Of a stretch of DNA of 64,000 nucleotides, positions 11,125-22,807 are shown piece after piece. The notes below the pieces were generated by a model that ran no database searches, had not been told where the DNA came from, and was given only the letters and a program-made list of their open reading frames with translations. The translations under genes were made by a program, and so were the position numbers. Source of the DNA: Agapetus fuscipes (lineage: Eukaryota > Arthropoda > Insecta > Trichoptera > Glossosomatidae); NCBI GenBank assembly GCA_951799405.1, contig OX637335.1:16248342-16312341 (forward strand), given 5' to 3'. How positions within the stretch are numbered: position 1 is the first letter of the stretch; each line of letters begins with the position of its first letter.

Positions 11125-11475
11125 CATTGTTACTTCAAGGCCGCCCCAAAACATTTCGTGAATAAATCGGTTTTTGAGACCTCTCCTAAAGTGACTGCTG
11201 TCGGGAATCTCTCAAACCAAATGATGCAGACGGTTCCTTGCCCTTGGAACCGCCACCGCAAAAACACGCTCACCAAACACTGTTGCAGACTTAAGCAAAG
11301 CTCATTGACCATTCTTCTGGCTCCATTTTCCACAGCTGATTGTCTGCTATTAAAACCAGATTGTTTGATGGTGTCCTCTCAGAGTGCCCTATGTGTCATT
11401 GGGCAAAAATTATACTCAATGCGCTGTGGAACGCAAAACCTATGCAGATCACGCAACAGTGTTGACAGCGTTCAT
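11125..11475. repeat. Dispersed repeat fragment
   Basis: The segment near 11375-11410 (CAGAGTGCCCTATGTGTCAT) is matched in inverse orientation near 25890-25925, so this is part of a dispersed element. A 106-codon plus-strand frame across it has no recognisable protein features. Confidence 0.45.
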
Positions 11476-13244
11476 TAAAAAATTGACTTGGCTTTTATTG
11501 AATAAAATTGAAACAACCAACCCATAGCTATAAGACTCGTTCCAATATTATGCATTGTAACGAATTATCTTTGTATCCAATGAAGGTATTTTTAAATTAG
11601 TTTTTACTTTTATAAATAATTTGAAAAATATTAATCTTTTAGTTACAGTAGCTTGATTCATAGAATCCTAAATAGTTTGCACCATTTTTGATATAAATTA
11701 GGAAATGGCTTACTTCTGTTTTTATGTCCGATCAACAAAAAGCTCATTGACATTATAAGGTGTCAGTAGACAGTATGAAACTTTACAATTAAACTCAAAA
11801 AAATACTTACAGAACAAATATACAAAAACTGAAAAAGCACCTCCAGTGTAAGCTTTAGTTCGCATACATATTTTGAGGTAAAATACCGTCGTTGAGTTTT
11901 AAACAAATTTTGTATACTTGAAGAACAGCTTACTTTTGTTTTCTATGATTTATTGAAGCTATAAAGAAAAACATAGTGTAGAACATGTTTTGTCGCAGAA
12001 TAAGTTAGTTTTTGAAAATCAGTGAACAACACTTGACGGCTGTGGGCGTCCATATTTGAGGAACATTCTACTGTGAAAGTATTAGCAATTCAGATTGTCC
12101 AAATCCCTGAAGACTGAATCGTACGGCTATTTGCAAAATAATGTTTCTGCCTATGCGCGCTATTGTCCTTCCCTCCTCAAAGCAAGTGGAGGGGCAGCCC
12201 AAACTTTATAATTATATTTTACTCGTAGTCACTGTCTTGCAGCGCAGTTCTATTTTTGGCTGTCGTTTGTTGCCAGATGGCTGGATCGGCTAATCCAAAA
12301 ATCAAATCTATAATTTAGATTTTTCAAATGGGACCCAATCTCAATTGATTTGAATAATCGGAGTTGCACTGTAATGGAGTTCAAAACATGTGTTATTTTC
12401 TTGATTGCTCAGATTGTTACAGAAGATCTGAACAAAGTATAGAAATAACATTTCATTGTTCATCATATAATTGTAACATTAAATTTTACAGAACTCTTTT
12501 GAAAAACTTATTTAATCAAGCAAAGCTTACAATATATATTTTTAAATGCTTCAAAATCACTTGCTTGGTCTTTATAAGACCTTGAATACAGGGAAGCTTG
12601 GGTTTAGTTCATAGAAATCACTAAAAATACTCTCTGTCAGCAGTACCCAGCGTGTTTCACTTTGCACTTTGGGCATGTAGAACCAATTTATTTCAACAGG
12701 CAAGTGGGCAAACTTACGCCACAATTAGGAAAAGACTGGAATTGAAATGTAAAAAACAATGTATGAAAATTTGTTCAAAATCTGTTGAGTAATTTAATTT
12801 TAGCCAGGCATAGGGAACATTCAGTAGTTCCATTTTAAATATTAAAAGATTTATTAAATTATATCAATTATTCTTATTTCTTTGTAATGAATCCTTACAT
12901 GAGATTTAACCTTTATTTCAACTTTGATTGTAAAGGTGTACATTTAAATAGTAATGGCTTGGTTCTTGTAGCTTTGCCAATAAGGTTCACCGCAGACTGT
13001 AGACTTTATAACGGCTGATACTTTTGGTTGCGATAAAAGATTCGGCTAAACTTTTGGCCGATATGAAATCTGCAGTCTGTAGCAGCTCCTAATCTATTGG
13101 TTACCACTTACCATAATTATTTTGTAAATATTTACTTACACTATGCTTTAATAAATTATTATTTACACAAAAAAACACTTCTGATTTCATTGAATATTGA
13201 AGCTTTCATGGCCCGTAGTTGACATAATAATAACCTTTTTCGGG

Positions 13245-13313
13245 CTGTGTAGCCATGGACTGGTTGGTTTTTTCCCAACAGTTTCGCCCATAGGCTTCGA
13301 TAGGCATTATCAA
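13245..13313 (-). other. Hammerhead-like hairpin motif 1, with CATGG box
   Basis: Read on the minus strand: TTGATAA, one T, a GCCTAT/ATGGGC stem with an 8-nt loop, then GAAAC, and about 25 nt later CATGGCTA. This is the same arrangement as six other places in the window. It is probably the end of a Penelope-like retroelement (inference). Confidence 0.45.
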
Positions 13314-13670
13314 CAGTAAGCCAGGCACTCCGATTTTGTCAGAGGTTCTGGTGTACTCAAAATGGCACTGGCTTTTGAGTTACGTATATAGTGTTGTGTT
13401 TTTTGTATTGACAGTAAGAAATCAGACCGTCATCGCTTTGCATCGGCCCAGATGCGACTTCTGATTTCTGTGTCCTGAATTGATCATTGCTATTCCCTAT
13501 ATCTTGGTCAGCCGTAAAACATAGTTTAATCGTTTTCCATCTGCGTTGAAATCAGCTACAAGACACTCACCAGGTCTTGACCGCATGTGACGGTAGGCAT
13601 TTTCTAATTGTCTTTCGTTCTATGCACTTACTCGTATAAATAAAACACAAAAGTAATGTAAAAAAAGGTT

Positions 13671-13676
13671 TTTATT
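13671..13676 (-). terminator. Candidate polyadenylation signal of SSR2
   Basis: AATAAA on the minus strand (TTTATT on plus), 553 bp downstream of the SSR2 stop and the first consensus signal after the Harbinger-like MITE. Confidence 0.4.
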
Positions 13677-13882
13677 GTTTTTTTATAGTAGGAATCTACA
13701 GTACAGTGAGATGACAAATTTAAGATGATTTAGCAACAAAAAAACATATCACATTTCTTCATTGGAAGCTCCAACAACCAACTGAGATGTCAGTATCCAT
13801 TTCAGTGATACACATTGGAGTCGGAACAAAGTTCTGAACTGATTTCTCGGAGACATCACAGGTCTAGACATTAGATTTCTTA

Positions 13883-14121
13883 GGGCCTGTTACACCAACC
13901 TCCAATCAATATTTGATTAACACATCAAATTTGATTTCTTAATTCTGGCAAGGACCTCGGTTAATTATTTCTTGGCAGCTGGTAAAAATATGATGGAATT
14001 TGAACAAGACAGATTATGTACATCAGTTGATTTACGTAAATGCAACCATTTTTTTTATTTGATGAGAGAAATAACGCTTAATTTAGATTTTTGTCTGATT
14101 GGAGTTTGGTTCAACAGGCCC
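13883..14121. mobile_element. PIF/Harbinger-like MITE in SSR2 3' region
   Basis: The ends are GGGCCTGTTACACCAACCTC and, read inversely, GGGCCTGTTGAACCAAACTC, followed in both by CAATCA. It is flanked by a 3-bp TTA target duplication at 13880-13882 and 14122-14124, the mark of Harbinger transposition. It is 239 bp with no coding capacity and sits 107 bp past the SSR2 stop codon. Confidence 0.8.
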
Positions 14122-14228
14122 TTATTCATTATCCTGGCATCGCATCCCCGTGATTTCACATTTTTTTTCGTTAGCGCTCAACTCCTTTGTATTTTTAAAA
14201 TAAATAATAACTATTTTAGATGGACGGT

Positions 14229-16060
14229 CTATTGTGATTTCTTTCCTTTGCCGAGCTTCTCATATTTGCTCTTGGAGGAGTACCACAGGCCGAATGGGAT
14301 GGCCAGCGAGGGCAGCGTCATGAGGGCGAAGGCTGCCCAGTCCAGGATGTGGGAGGAGAACTTCCTGTCGTAGTCCCTGAAGGCAACGATGGCGCCCTCT
14401 CCAGGCTCACTGCTGAAGGCAAACTGGAACTGCAAATATAACAAAGCAACTGTAACAGACATTTCCCACTGGACGCATTCTATGACACTCTACATATGAG
14501 TTGTGTTTTGGAGCAGGGACATATGTTTACTATGTATGTTAACTATGTACGACATATGTTTACTATGTACAATTGGGGGGTCTTGTCTCGGCATAAGGCC
14601 AGGCGCTTGGATCTTCTTTAGGCTAACTGAACGTTGTAGTGAGGGGGATGGTTGTCCTGCCTACAATTGTCATTATTTGTTGCATTATTTTAGTTTCAAC
14701 TTGGCCTCATGGGTTTGATTGAGCAGCGACGTAGAGCTGCACTCCACACACAATTCTAGTCGTTTCCTCCTTCCTATTAAAATTGTTCTTACATTTGACG
14801 ATCTCAATTGCTTCCTGGTTAATTCTTGTATGTTAGTGCCGGGTAGATTGGAGTGCGCTGGTTTTGGCAAAACATATATCATGCCCATATTTATTGTAAA
14901 TTCATAGAGGATCAGTTGCTGCCCTCTACCAACTTAGCTATCTATAGAAACTATCAGCGCCCATGTAATAGAACTTGCTTGGTTCAAAGAATAATGTAAA
15001 ATTGAGGATATTACAGTTGAAGAATGTCATCTTTCATCTTATAATTTTGAAAGCATCTGATTACAAACCTAAAATATTCCAAGCATACAAAATTGTACAC
15101 TCCTCTAAATTGCATGTACAGAAAACTGTAAGGAAAATGCAAACGCACACCTAGTGAGTGATTTAATTTTGATACATTTACATGATCAAGAGGAGTATAC
15201 GCAATTTTTGATACTCGGGTTAAGATGTAGACATGATGTTGTTTTCTTGGCAATGTCCGGTCGATAGCTCACTTGTAGAGTGCTTGCATTCCATGCTGTA
15301 AGCTCGAGTTCCAATCCCACCGAGGGTGTCAGAAATGATTTCCCGTTTCGGTGTTTAATTCAAACTCCAAAATAAAATACCGGCAAGATTTACTCAGCCT
15401 TTTAGTACAAGAAATGAGTAAAAGTTCCCTAGGGAGATGGGAAACCCTCACTTCAAATGAAGTGGTTAGCGTAAGGCCGGCCCCCTTACCTGTAAAAATA
15501 AATAGGTTCAACTCGCCACATGCACCCCTTCGGAGATAGCGCGACAAGAAGTTACACTATACGTGTAGCTTATTGCTTTATTACTCGGGTTTAAGATGTA
15601 AGTAGGTATGATGTTGTTTTCTAGGCGATTCGAGAAGCTACAGCATGCAAAGCCTAACCTGAAAGTAGAAGAGGGAAAGACTTACTTCGGTGGCATCTTC
15701 AGACGGCTTGTAGTTGATCTCAGCTGCCGTGAAGTTGAAGTAGCCGTACTTCTTGGGCCTGACTGTCACCACATGAGACACGTTGGTCTGCGGAGGAATC
15801 CTATCTATGGTAGCGGCCAACTGTCCCCCCACCACATCGAAGGCCTCCTGGGGGAAACCAGGGTCCACCAGCTGCACGTTAACAGCGGCAGAGCTCCCCA
15901 CGTTGTACAGAGTGTACTTTACAACAATGTCCATATCTTCAACGAGATACTTGTTTAATATTTGTTTTGAGACCAAAAGCCGCGCTCCGGAGACTTCTTC
16001 GTCGCAGATTGTGACTCCTATTAAAGCGCAGAGCGCGAGGACAATACCGACGGCCTTCAT
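14229..16060 (-). CDS. SSR2: Translocon-associated protein subunit beta (TRAP-beta)
   Basis: Two coding exons, 16060-15686 and 14429-14229, join at a codon boundary to give 191 aa (human 183). TRAP-beta is a single-pass ER membrane subunit that assists Sec61 translocation of secretory proteins. Visible: a signal peptide at 1-19 ([19 protein letters not shown]), a lumenal Ig-like domain at about 20-150 with N-glycosylation sequons at N93 and N109, one membrane helix at about 155-175 ([20 protein letters not shown]) and a short Lys-rich cytosolic tail. I start at ATG 16060 because a strong acceptor (TTTTTTACAG) lies just upstream; the longer ORF reaching 16123 reads through an intron. So there is a non-coding first exon further upstream. 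The intron carries a full SINE. Confidence 0.96.
15212..15626. repeat. Long direct repeats flanking a SINE
   Basis: Segments 15212-15253 and 15582-15626 both read TACTCGGGTT(T)AAGATGTA, then ATGATGTTGTTTTCT, with a few differences. They bracket the SINE exactly, like an unusually long target-site duplication, or an older local duplication into which the SINE inserted. Confidence 0.7.
15256..15575 (+). mobile_element. SINE family 1, full copy in SSR2 intron
   Basis: tRNA-like head with a damaged A box (TAGCTCACTTGTAGAG, one base deleted) and altered B box (GAGTTCCAATCC), then the family body and the CTATACGTGTAGCTTA end. The box damage implies an older, inactive copy. It is antisense to SSR2. 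Confidence 0.88.
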
Positions 16061-16340
16061 TTTCTGTAAAAAAATCGAGCAAAATTGAAATAAGTTAAAA
16101 TCCACGTATTTGAATAAAAGCACGATTAAAACTCTACTTAATCGCTTGATTAGAATCTAAATAATCTGTTTGGTGTAATGAAAGTGTGATTTGTGAAGGA
16201 ATACGTACGTTTTTTCAGTAATTTGGTTACGCCAGCCGGGTATAGTCACTGGTTGCTCTACTTTGATTTTTGAAGTGACAGAAGTTACCTGCGTGGCTGA
16301 CGTTTGGCGACGTCACTTGAATCGTGTTTGTAGGGATACC
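16061..16340 (-). promoter_or_regulatory. SSR2 upstream region with 5' UTR intron acceptor
   Basis: The acceptor at 16064-16073 (TTTTTTACAG, minus strand), 3 bp before the coding ATG, shows that the 5' UTR is split. The non-coding first exon and promoter probably lie within a few hundred bases, but I cannot fix the donor. Confidence 0.45.
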
Positions 16341-16599
16341 ACTGTAAAAAATATGTGTTTTGTTTTAACGTTGGTAGGTTTTTGTTAGGTCGAGTCTTAA
16401 ATTTAAAAATATTTTTTATACTCGTGTATTTGCTGAACAAAATTCATCGTATTTTGAGATAGTCAATAAAAAAGTAATAATGTGACCTGTATTTCCTCTG
16501 TAACAACTTTAAAATTCAATATGGCAGGTCACGTATTGCACCATCCGCGTGACTAGGCTGGAATAAAGATTTATTATTATTACCGCTTAAAGATATGAC

Positions 16600-16845
16600 T
16601 TGACTTATAGGTTGGTATGAGGCTGACCACCTATACTGTAAAAAATGGTTCACTTAGCCAATGTCACCCCTGTGTCAGGGAAAGTCGACCAAAGTTGTAG
16701 GGCTTATGTTCATTTGAGGTTTGGATTTTATTTGTAAGTACACATTCAGCATTTGTAAGCGCGAACTACACGTGTTTGTTTGTGGGCATGCATCTGAGAA
16801 CTTTAAATGAATATATCTTTGCAACTAAGATTATAAATAGATAGA
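16600..16845 (+). mobile_element. LINE-A 3' tail copy
   Basis: Starts TTGACTTATAGGTTGGTATG, contains GCCAATGTCACCCCTG and AAGCGCGAACTA, and ends in TTTGCAACTAAGATTATA. It is a 5'-truncated insertion without coding sequence. Confidence 0.85.
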
Positions 16846-16847
16846 TT

Positions 16848-17172
16848 GGAGGAATGCCCGGAGAGCTTTGTGCAGCCTGCAGAGAGCCTACCTCCAGGAA
16901 AGAACCTCGAGTGGCCCGTGTGAAAATCCATGAACAGATTGAGGACCAATGTTGGAAGAGCCCGGGCCAACATGCTGACCTGGGGATTTCTGGGACGGGA
17001 GGACTCTACACTATGTGAGTGTGGAGCTCAGCAAACAATGGAGCACCTGCGGTGTTGTCCTTCCTGTCCGACAAGCTGCTCCATGGATGATCTCTTTGCG
17101 GGAAACCAAAGAGCTTTAGACATTGCTCGTTACTGGGCCAATACGGTGTGAAGCTGACACGAAGAAGAAGAA
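16848..17172 (+). mobile_element. LINE-B 3' end with Cys-rich C-terminus
   Basis: The frame 16930-17151 encodes LRTNVGRARANMLTWGF, a CECG...H...CPSCPTSC zinc-knuckle-like cluster and ALDIARYWA, the usual C-terminal end of several insect non-LTR retrotransposon polyproteins. It ends in GACACGAAGAAGAAGAATAG. A sister copy is at 37199-37470. It is not a host gene; the clade is uncertain. Confidence 0.7.
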
Positions 17173-17334
17173 TAGATAGATTATAGATAGTGGATTAGTC
17201 ATGTTTGGCTCTGACCCACTCATTTATTTAGGAAATAAAATAAATACAAAATCATTTTCCTTCTAACCAATCAAAAAATATTTGCAAATTTATTTATTCT
17301 GGTGTTTACAATACACAATATTATGCAGACATAA

Positions 17335-20300
17335 TTATTTAATCTTTGACAACAGATTAGCTCTGAATGTTGTGTTCTGGAACAGAGCCCTGATGAGTCT
17401 TTTCAGTTCATCTGGTTTAAAGTGCATGGTTAGAGGTCCCGACCCGTCAAACCACCTCTCCTCTATGGTACTAAGGGATCCATTTAACACCATAATCAGC
17501 TCCCCGAATTTCAAAAACGACGGAACGTTGTCCATTATTTCAAATTTATCCTGAAACAAAGTAAAAACAATGTAAAAAGAAACATCAGTTAATAATAATA
17601 ATAACTTGACAATATTTTTAGTGCCGTTTTGCGAGTTCACCGCAAGGGCACTGCAGAGCCATAGCCCCTCATTCCACAGCAGAGGGTCGGCAATGCAAAA
17701 GGCACGATCAAAATAATTGGCATGATAATCTAAATCTAAATCAAAGTTGCAAAGATATATATCATTTGAGATTCATATTGAATGCATTCTCACAAGCAGA
17801 CACATATAAGTTTGCATGCCGCATGTGGACCTACAATATAAAAAACCCAATCTCAAATGAACATTAGCGCTGCAACTCTTGCTGACCTTTCTTGAAACAG
17901 CGGTGACATTGGCTAAGTGCACCATCATTTTACAGTATGGGTGGTCAGCCTCATACCAACCTATAAGTCAAGGAACTTTTTTTGTGTCTCTAAAAGCGAG
18001 TTCTATACTTAAACCTATTGTAAATGACGTAAGCAAGTCGAAAGTATTTCAGGTGAAATAAATGCTCAACTTGTGAAAATAAAACTCTGTTTTCAATTAT
18101 ATTTATACTTCTTCATAGAAGTTGTCACATATGACTCCAAAGAACCACAGAGAAACCAACCTTCTCAAACCACATATTTTGTATAATATCTGCCTTGTTA
18201 TATTTTTTGAACAAAGCTAAGACATACATTGGACAACAATTTTACGAGAAATATTGTACCTGGTAAATTTCCGGAAGCCTGTTCAGAACTATTTTGTAAA
18301 TGTCTGATAATTGTGCGGCAACTTTGGCTGTGATATCTTCTTGTATTAGTACTTTTGAAATCAATTCTTCAACCAAAACATTCGCTAAGTTTGTGATCAA
18401 CCTGTAAAAAAATATCAGATTAATTGCACTTGTTTTATGCAAACAATTAAAGTCTTTGCTTCACTTCCGTATGCCATTATCAACAATAGGCCCACACATG
18501 CACACAAGCCTGCGCTTTTGCACGAAGACAAATGGCCAGGCAAAATAGGTTGGTGAATTGCATTACTCTTCACAATGGACTCCACTTCAACTGAAATGAT
18601 TGGCGTGAGGCCAACCCCCTTACACGTAAAAATAAATAGGTCCCAAAACGCCACATGTGACCCCTTCAGGGATAATGTAGACAAGGAGTTACACTATATG
18701 TGTGGCTTAGTTGCATTGCGTTGCGCGTGACTCAGCACAAATTTGAAAACGTCACACTTGTATGGGGCTGCAGTCCATTTAAAATATATCTCAACATACC
18801 TGATGATGGTTTATATCAGCGGTCGGGGAACCGGGGTAAATTAACCCAAATGGGGTAAAAATGCTTTTTTTTAGGGTAATAAGTATTTTTTCTAGTTTGC
18901 TTTTAACTAAACATTATTATTAATAACTAAACATACTGTTATGTAAAAAGTACTAAGTTATAAACAAAATAAATAGGGTAGGTGTATATAGACTCTAGCT
19001 GTAGGATAAATTAGTATTAAGTACATAGAGTAAGCAAATATGATATAAGTAGTATAAGTATTGGAGCCTTGTAGAATATGATAGATGTTTCCAGACGAAT
19101 CTATGCCCAGAATTTTCTGATTGTAGTAGCTATATAAGGCGAGAATTGCCTGCAAGGAGTTCAGTCTCAAGATTCTCTTAGCCATTACAAGATAGACAGT
19201 GAAAGTCAACCATCCAAGTGAAACTGTGTAAAATAAATTGTGAACTAAAATAAATAAATTTAAAATAAATCTCTGGCTGTTTCAATTAAGAAGACCATCA
19301 TTCTAAATTTTAAAACATTAGAACCCCAAGCACACTACAATACATTGATTGTCTTCTTATCAAAATGCGGGAAGGGTTAATATCGACTTACGCAAAAATA
19401 TTTTAGGGTATTGGTTAAAAAAGTTCCCCGACCGCTGGTCTATATAAACCGAAAATGTTTGTAATTTCATCTAATAGAAATAAATGAGTGATATAAAAAC
19501 AGTGCTTCATGAAAAATATATTACTTTACTCTTTAAGAAGTTTTATATAAAGAAGAAATAAAAAAAGCCTTTTGTCTATGTCAATTTGTGTGTGGAGTCC
19601 ATAACGATATATTTCATGATAAATAAGCGATGAATACCTTCTATAAATATCTTTAGGGAAAATTCCGATCCATACAGTCTTCAGTAGTTGCAGCTGCCTT
19701 ATACATTGTCGTACACTTTGCTCTGCATTCTCACTCAGAGAATCCTTAGTCGCAATGTAATAGAGATCTGCCAAAAACATCAACAAATTTACTTCAATCA
19801 AGTAATACAAAATATCAAGCATGCGTTTTGTAAATCTTGCAGTGTGGAAGTTTCTCACTGTATAAAATATGCCTCCAGAAATATCTTTTGACCTTTTAAT
19901 ACTGTATAATATATGAGTATGATTTATTTATTTTTATTTTCTACATGATAAAAGAGCGCCATTTTTGTGTGTGTCACACCTCAAAGGCTCTCCCTATCAC
20001 AAATGGGATATTTTATAAAGGTGCTGTTTCAGTGCTCCCTTGAAAATGCCAATAGATTCCGAAACCCTCACTCTGGGTCGCAACCAGTTCTATTCCATTG
20101 ATGCCGCATTTGAGAGTGCGATTCCCAAAATGAATGTGTATTTGACGGCAAGGCTGCATCAACTTGACAGCATCAGTCCCCGCTGACTTCAGTGTCCGCC
20201 CCCTCACACTCACCTCAACATCTAAAACATGTCTGCTAGATATGATAGAGCCATACCATTTAGGTTCCTGGTTGATTTCTTTCGAATTGATTTGATTTCC

Positions 20301-22805
20301 TACCTCTCTAACAGATAATAACTTTATTTTTATGATAGATAGCAGTAGTATCTTCAAACTTTAATGGCATGCATGGCAATCAAACTGAGAGCAAGTCTGT
20401 TCATGACATCTATGTACGCTACCCGGACTTAAAAGGGTTAAAACAACCTATAAAATGGGATTTGAACATACCAGACGACCGAATAGTATCCAGAATTTGT
20501 TTCTTCTGAAGTCTCATATGTTGTAAAAGATTTTCCGCAGCCAGATCTCTCAATTCTTTAACAAGATCACAGAAAGTGATGGTGTAGTCTTGATTCTTTG
20601 ATGCGAGGTGACTCTGCCACTTTGCTCCAAATGTCAATAGATTGTGCGATAGAAACATGGTGTTGTTGTGGAAAAGAGCTGAAATGAGACATTACTAAGT
20701 TTATATCGACACCTTAAAGGTAAAACTGAATAAGTGAAATATTGAGCTAATTAGGGTTTCTCAGATAACACACATTTTTTTCTATTTTCTACGAACGGAA
20801 ACACTGAAGAAGTGTGAAAGTCCTGTTGTTTAGACTTCTTTCACAACCACTTCCTTATAAGTAGTTCACTTACTACGAGAAGTTACACCCAAAAAATGTT
20901 TTATCCACGATTTGTAAAATCAGTGGTCCATCAACAATCAGTTTAAGGTGGCGATATCAATTATTGTTAAAAAGTTTAGTGACCAGTTTCCAAGTATAAA
21001 ACATTTAAATAAACTCTCAATAGGGTAAATGTATAAAAGGTATGACAAATATTACCTATTAAAAGATATTTCAAACATTTTTTGATTACGTAAACAAGGG
21101 GAGTTTACACATTATACTTGGAGTGATGTAGCCTTTGCATTTAAATTCAACCATACCATTTAACAAAAGGCATGAAAACTAAAGCATTCACTTGTGGTAC
21201 TGTTATACTTTCTTTAATGTTTTGGTGGAAACTATAGTTAAGTTTAATCATAAAGTTTCATATTTGAAATATAGCTTACTAGGATAACATACCAATTTGC
21301 TGAGGATTTGTTTCAAACGGAACTTTGAAATGCAGGGGTAGTATTGCCATGTAGAGTTGTATGACATTCCTTGCCGTGTAGAACAGCCTTCGTGCACACA
21401 TGTCTGAAGCTTCAGAAGCCTGCTCCATCATCACCATCATCAAATCCAGCAGCTCTTGGGTAGACCGAGATATAGCACAACGAGGAAATATAAATGGTGA
21501 CACTTTAAAAGCTTCCTTGAACGCTTTAAACGTTTCAACATCAGTTTTTTGATTATCTTTTACATTATCATTCTTTTGAATTGTGTCAGGGCTAGCTAGA
21601 TCCGTACCAACAGACATGATGTTCCCCAAATCTTTCTTCATGATGTTTCTTGCGCTCTCTAAAAAATATTGACTCGTCTTATTGGCAAACAGAACGTCAA
21701 CATTGTTTGTGTATAGTAGAATAGAAAAGTTTTCGCTCTCAAAGAAGTGGATGCTTGTCAAGTATTTTTGAAATATCTCAACTTGCGAAGTTACTGATCC
21801 GTAATCCTGTAGTTCACTTATACAATTAGGAATGGTTTGCACCAGACAATCTTTAATTAATAAATCACTAAAATCTACGCAAATAATAGAACCAATGATT
21901 TTCAACCAATTGCCTCCTTCGGGCATTTGGTAAGGTAGACTAGTGAATAAGTATTCAAATACAAATTTCAAATTAGAAAGTACAACTTCGTAATGCGGTT
22001 TTCTTTTAGAGTTGTTTGAAATAACTGTGATACTTAATACATTTTCAGTATCGCTATTCTTTTCAATCGATACTTCCGATTGAATTATGGGTACAAGGAC
22101 AAAACGAAAAAGACTCTTTGCGAACTTTTCAATTTCTATATACATCTGTTTGGAAAGTATCAGCGCTTTCATTAAGTCTGTATTCTCAGACAAGTTTTTT
22201 GAGTCTATCGTAATTGTAACAGAGTTTCCTTTCTTTTCATTTATGTGTGTCCAGAAAACAGACTGACTCCAAATAGAAGATAAGTCATTTAAAAGTGTTT
22301 CCCATTGCGAGACTAAATCAGTTTTCAAGGCTTTGTAAATGGTCAATTGATCCAATCCCTCTACGGGACTATTTAAAAGTTCTGTCACCGTAGATAATGC
22401 CGCTACACATCCATGAAGGTTTTTTTTATCCTTCAAATGATAATAGTTTTTCAATTGTTCATCGCATTCTACTAACTGTTCCAAGATTGCCAACCCAAAG
22501 TCTGTCTCTTCTAGATCAACAACTATTTTCTGCAATTCTCTAGTTGTATTTAATATACTCCCAACAATATCACTTTCAATAATATCTTCATGAAATGCTT
22601 TGATTTCCTCATTTAAATCATCAGTTTTTTCAAATCTTTCTTTACAAGAATGAGCAACACTATGAATGTCTATTGTATCTTCTGTTGTAATATTTTTAAT
22701 ACGGTTTTTTAAGATGTCGATTTCATCTATGATTAAAGCATTCTTTCTTGCTGTATCGATGACTTCTTCATCTCCTCTTATATCTAACAGCACATTTATA
22801 TCCAT
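17335..22805 (-). CDS. ZW10: Centromere/kinetochore and vesicle-tethering protein ZW10
   Basis: Five coding exons on the minus strand: 22805-21293, 20678-20472, 19767-19638, 18401-18260 and 17550-17335. Phases agree at every junction and give 735 aa (human 779, Drosophila 721). ZW10 is a subunit of the RZZ complex, which recruits dynein and Mad1 to kinetochores, and of the NRZ tether for Golgi-to-ER vesicles. Evidence: a coiled-coil, acidic N-terminal half in exon 1, then strongly family-like blocks: HNNTMFLSHNLLTFG at the exon 1-2 junction, MRLQKKQIL, RQLQLLKTVWIGIFP, and the C-terminal ERWFDGSGPL and LKRLIRALFQNT. All four introns contain transposon copies (MITE, LINE-C, hAT plus SINE piece, LINE-A). 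Its ATG lies 2 nt after the stop codon of the upstream POLR1D-like ORF on the same strand, with a favourable context (AAACATGG). Confidence 0.95.
17727..17976 (-). mobile_element. LINE-A 3' tail copy in ZW10 intron 4
   Basis: Minus-strand copy from the AATCTAAATC tail at 17727 to CAACCTATAAGTCAAGGA at 17959-17976. It is in the same orientation as ZW10. Confidence 0.85.
18586..18720 (+). mobile_element. SINE family 1, 3' part only, in ZW10 intron 3
   Basis: Begins in CTTCAACTGAAATGATTGGC and ends CTATATGTGTGGCTTAGTTG. The tRNA head is missing. Confidence 0.7.
18817..19437. mobile_element. Non-autonomous hAT element in ZW10 intron 3
   Basis: Perfect 15-bp terminal inverted repeats (CAGCGGTCGGGGAAC) and an 8-bp target duplication, GTTTATAT at 18809-18816 versus GTCTATAT at 19438-19445 (one mismatch). 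It is 621 bp long. The interior around 18930-19310 contains TATATAAGGC with a downstream TTCAGTC initiator and an AATAAA-rich end, which resembles a solo LTR inserted into the hAT element; no clean LTR boundary was found. Confidence 0.85.
19940..20270 (-). mobile_element. LINE-C (L2/CR1-like) fragment in ZW10 intron 2
   Basis: Minus-strand translation in broken frames reads VEVSVRGRTLKSAG, FGNRTLKCGINGIE and FQGSTETA, aligning with the LINE-C C-terminus at 5100-5325. It keeps the 3' end with GAGGTGTGACACACACAAAA. Confidence 0.75.
20990..21121. mobile_element. MITE with CCAAGTATAA termini, in ZW10 intron 1
   Basis: The left end CCAAGTATAAAACATTTAAA and the inverted right end CCAAGTATAATGTGTAAACT form imperfect terminal repeats. 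It is 132 bp, the same family as 561-707. Confidence 0.6.
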
Positions 22806-22807
22806 GT

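Larger units (their letters stand above)
9661..13244. other. TMEM63 3' UTR and intergenic DNA
   Basis: AT-rich, 3.6 kb. No clear polyadenylation signal closes TMEM63 (ATTAAA near 10794 and AATAAA near 11159 are candidates). Small candidate ORFs/exons at 10287-10354 (-) and 10501-10644 (+) are listed separately. A repeat block at 11125-11475 shares CAGAGTGCCCTATGTGTCAT with sequence near 25890-25925. A loose inverted repeat surrounds 12972-13095 (AGACTGTAG / CAGTCTGTAG). Confidence 0.5.

Noticed and set aside
11158..11478. 106-codon plus-strand ORF
   Set aside because: Overlaps a dispersed repeat also present near 25.9 kb and has no recognisable protein feature.
16061..16123. N-terminally longer TRAP-beta reading frame
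   Set aside because: The added part is preceded by no start consensus, would bury the signal peptide, and contains a strong splice acceptor just before the real ATG.
19526..19637. Longer C-terminal reading of ZW10 exon 3
   Set aside because: The donor at 19636-19637 keeps phase with exon 4 and the family's sequence continues there; the read-through part does not resemble ZW10.
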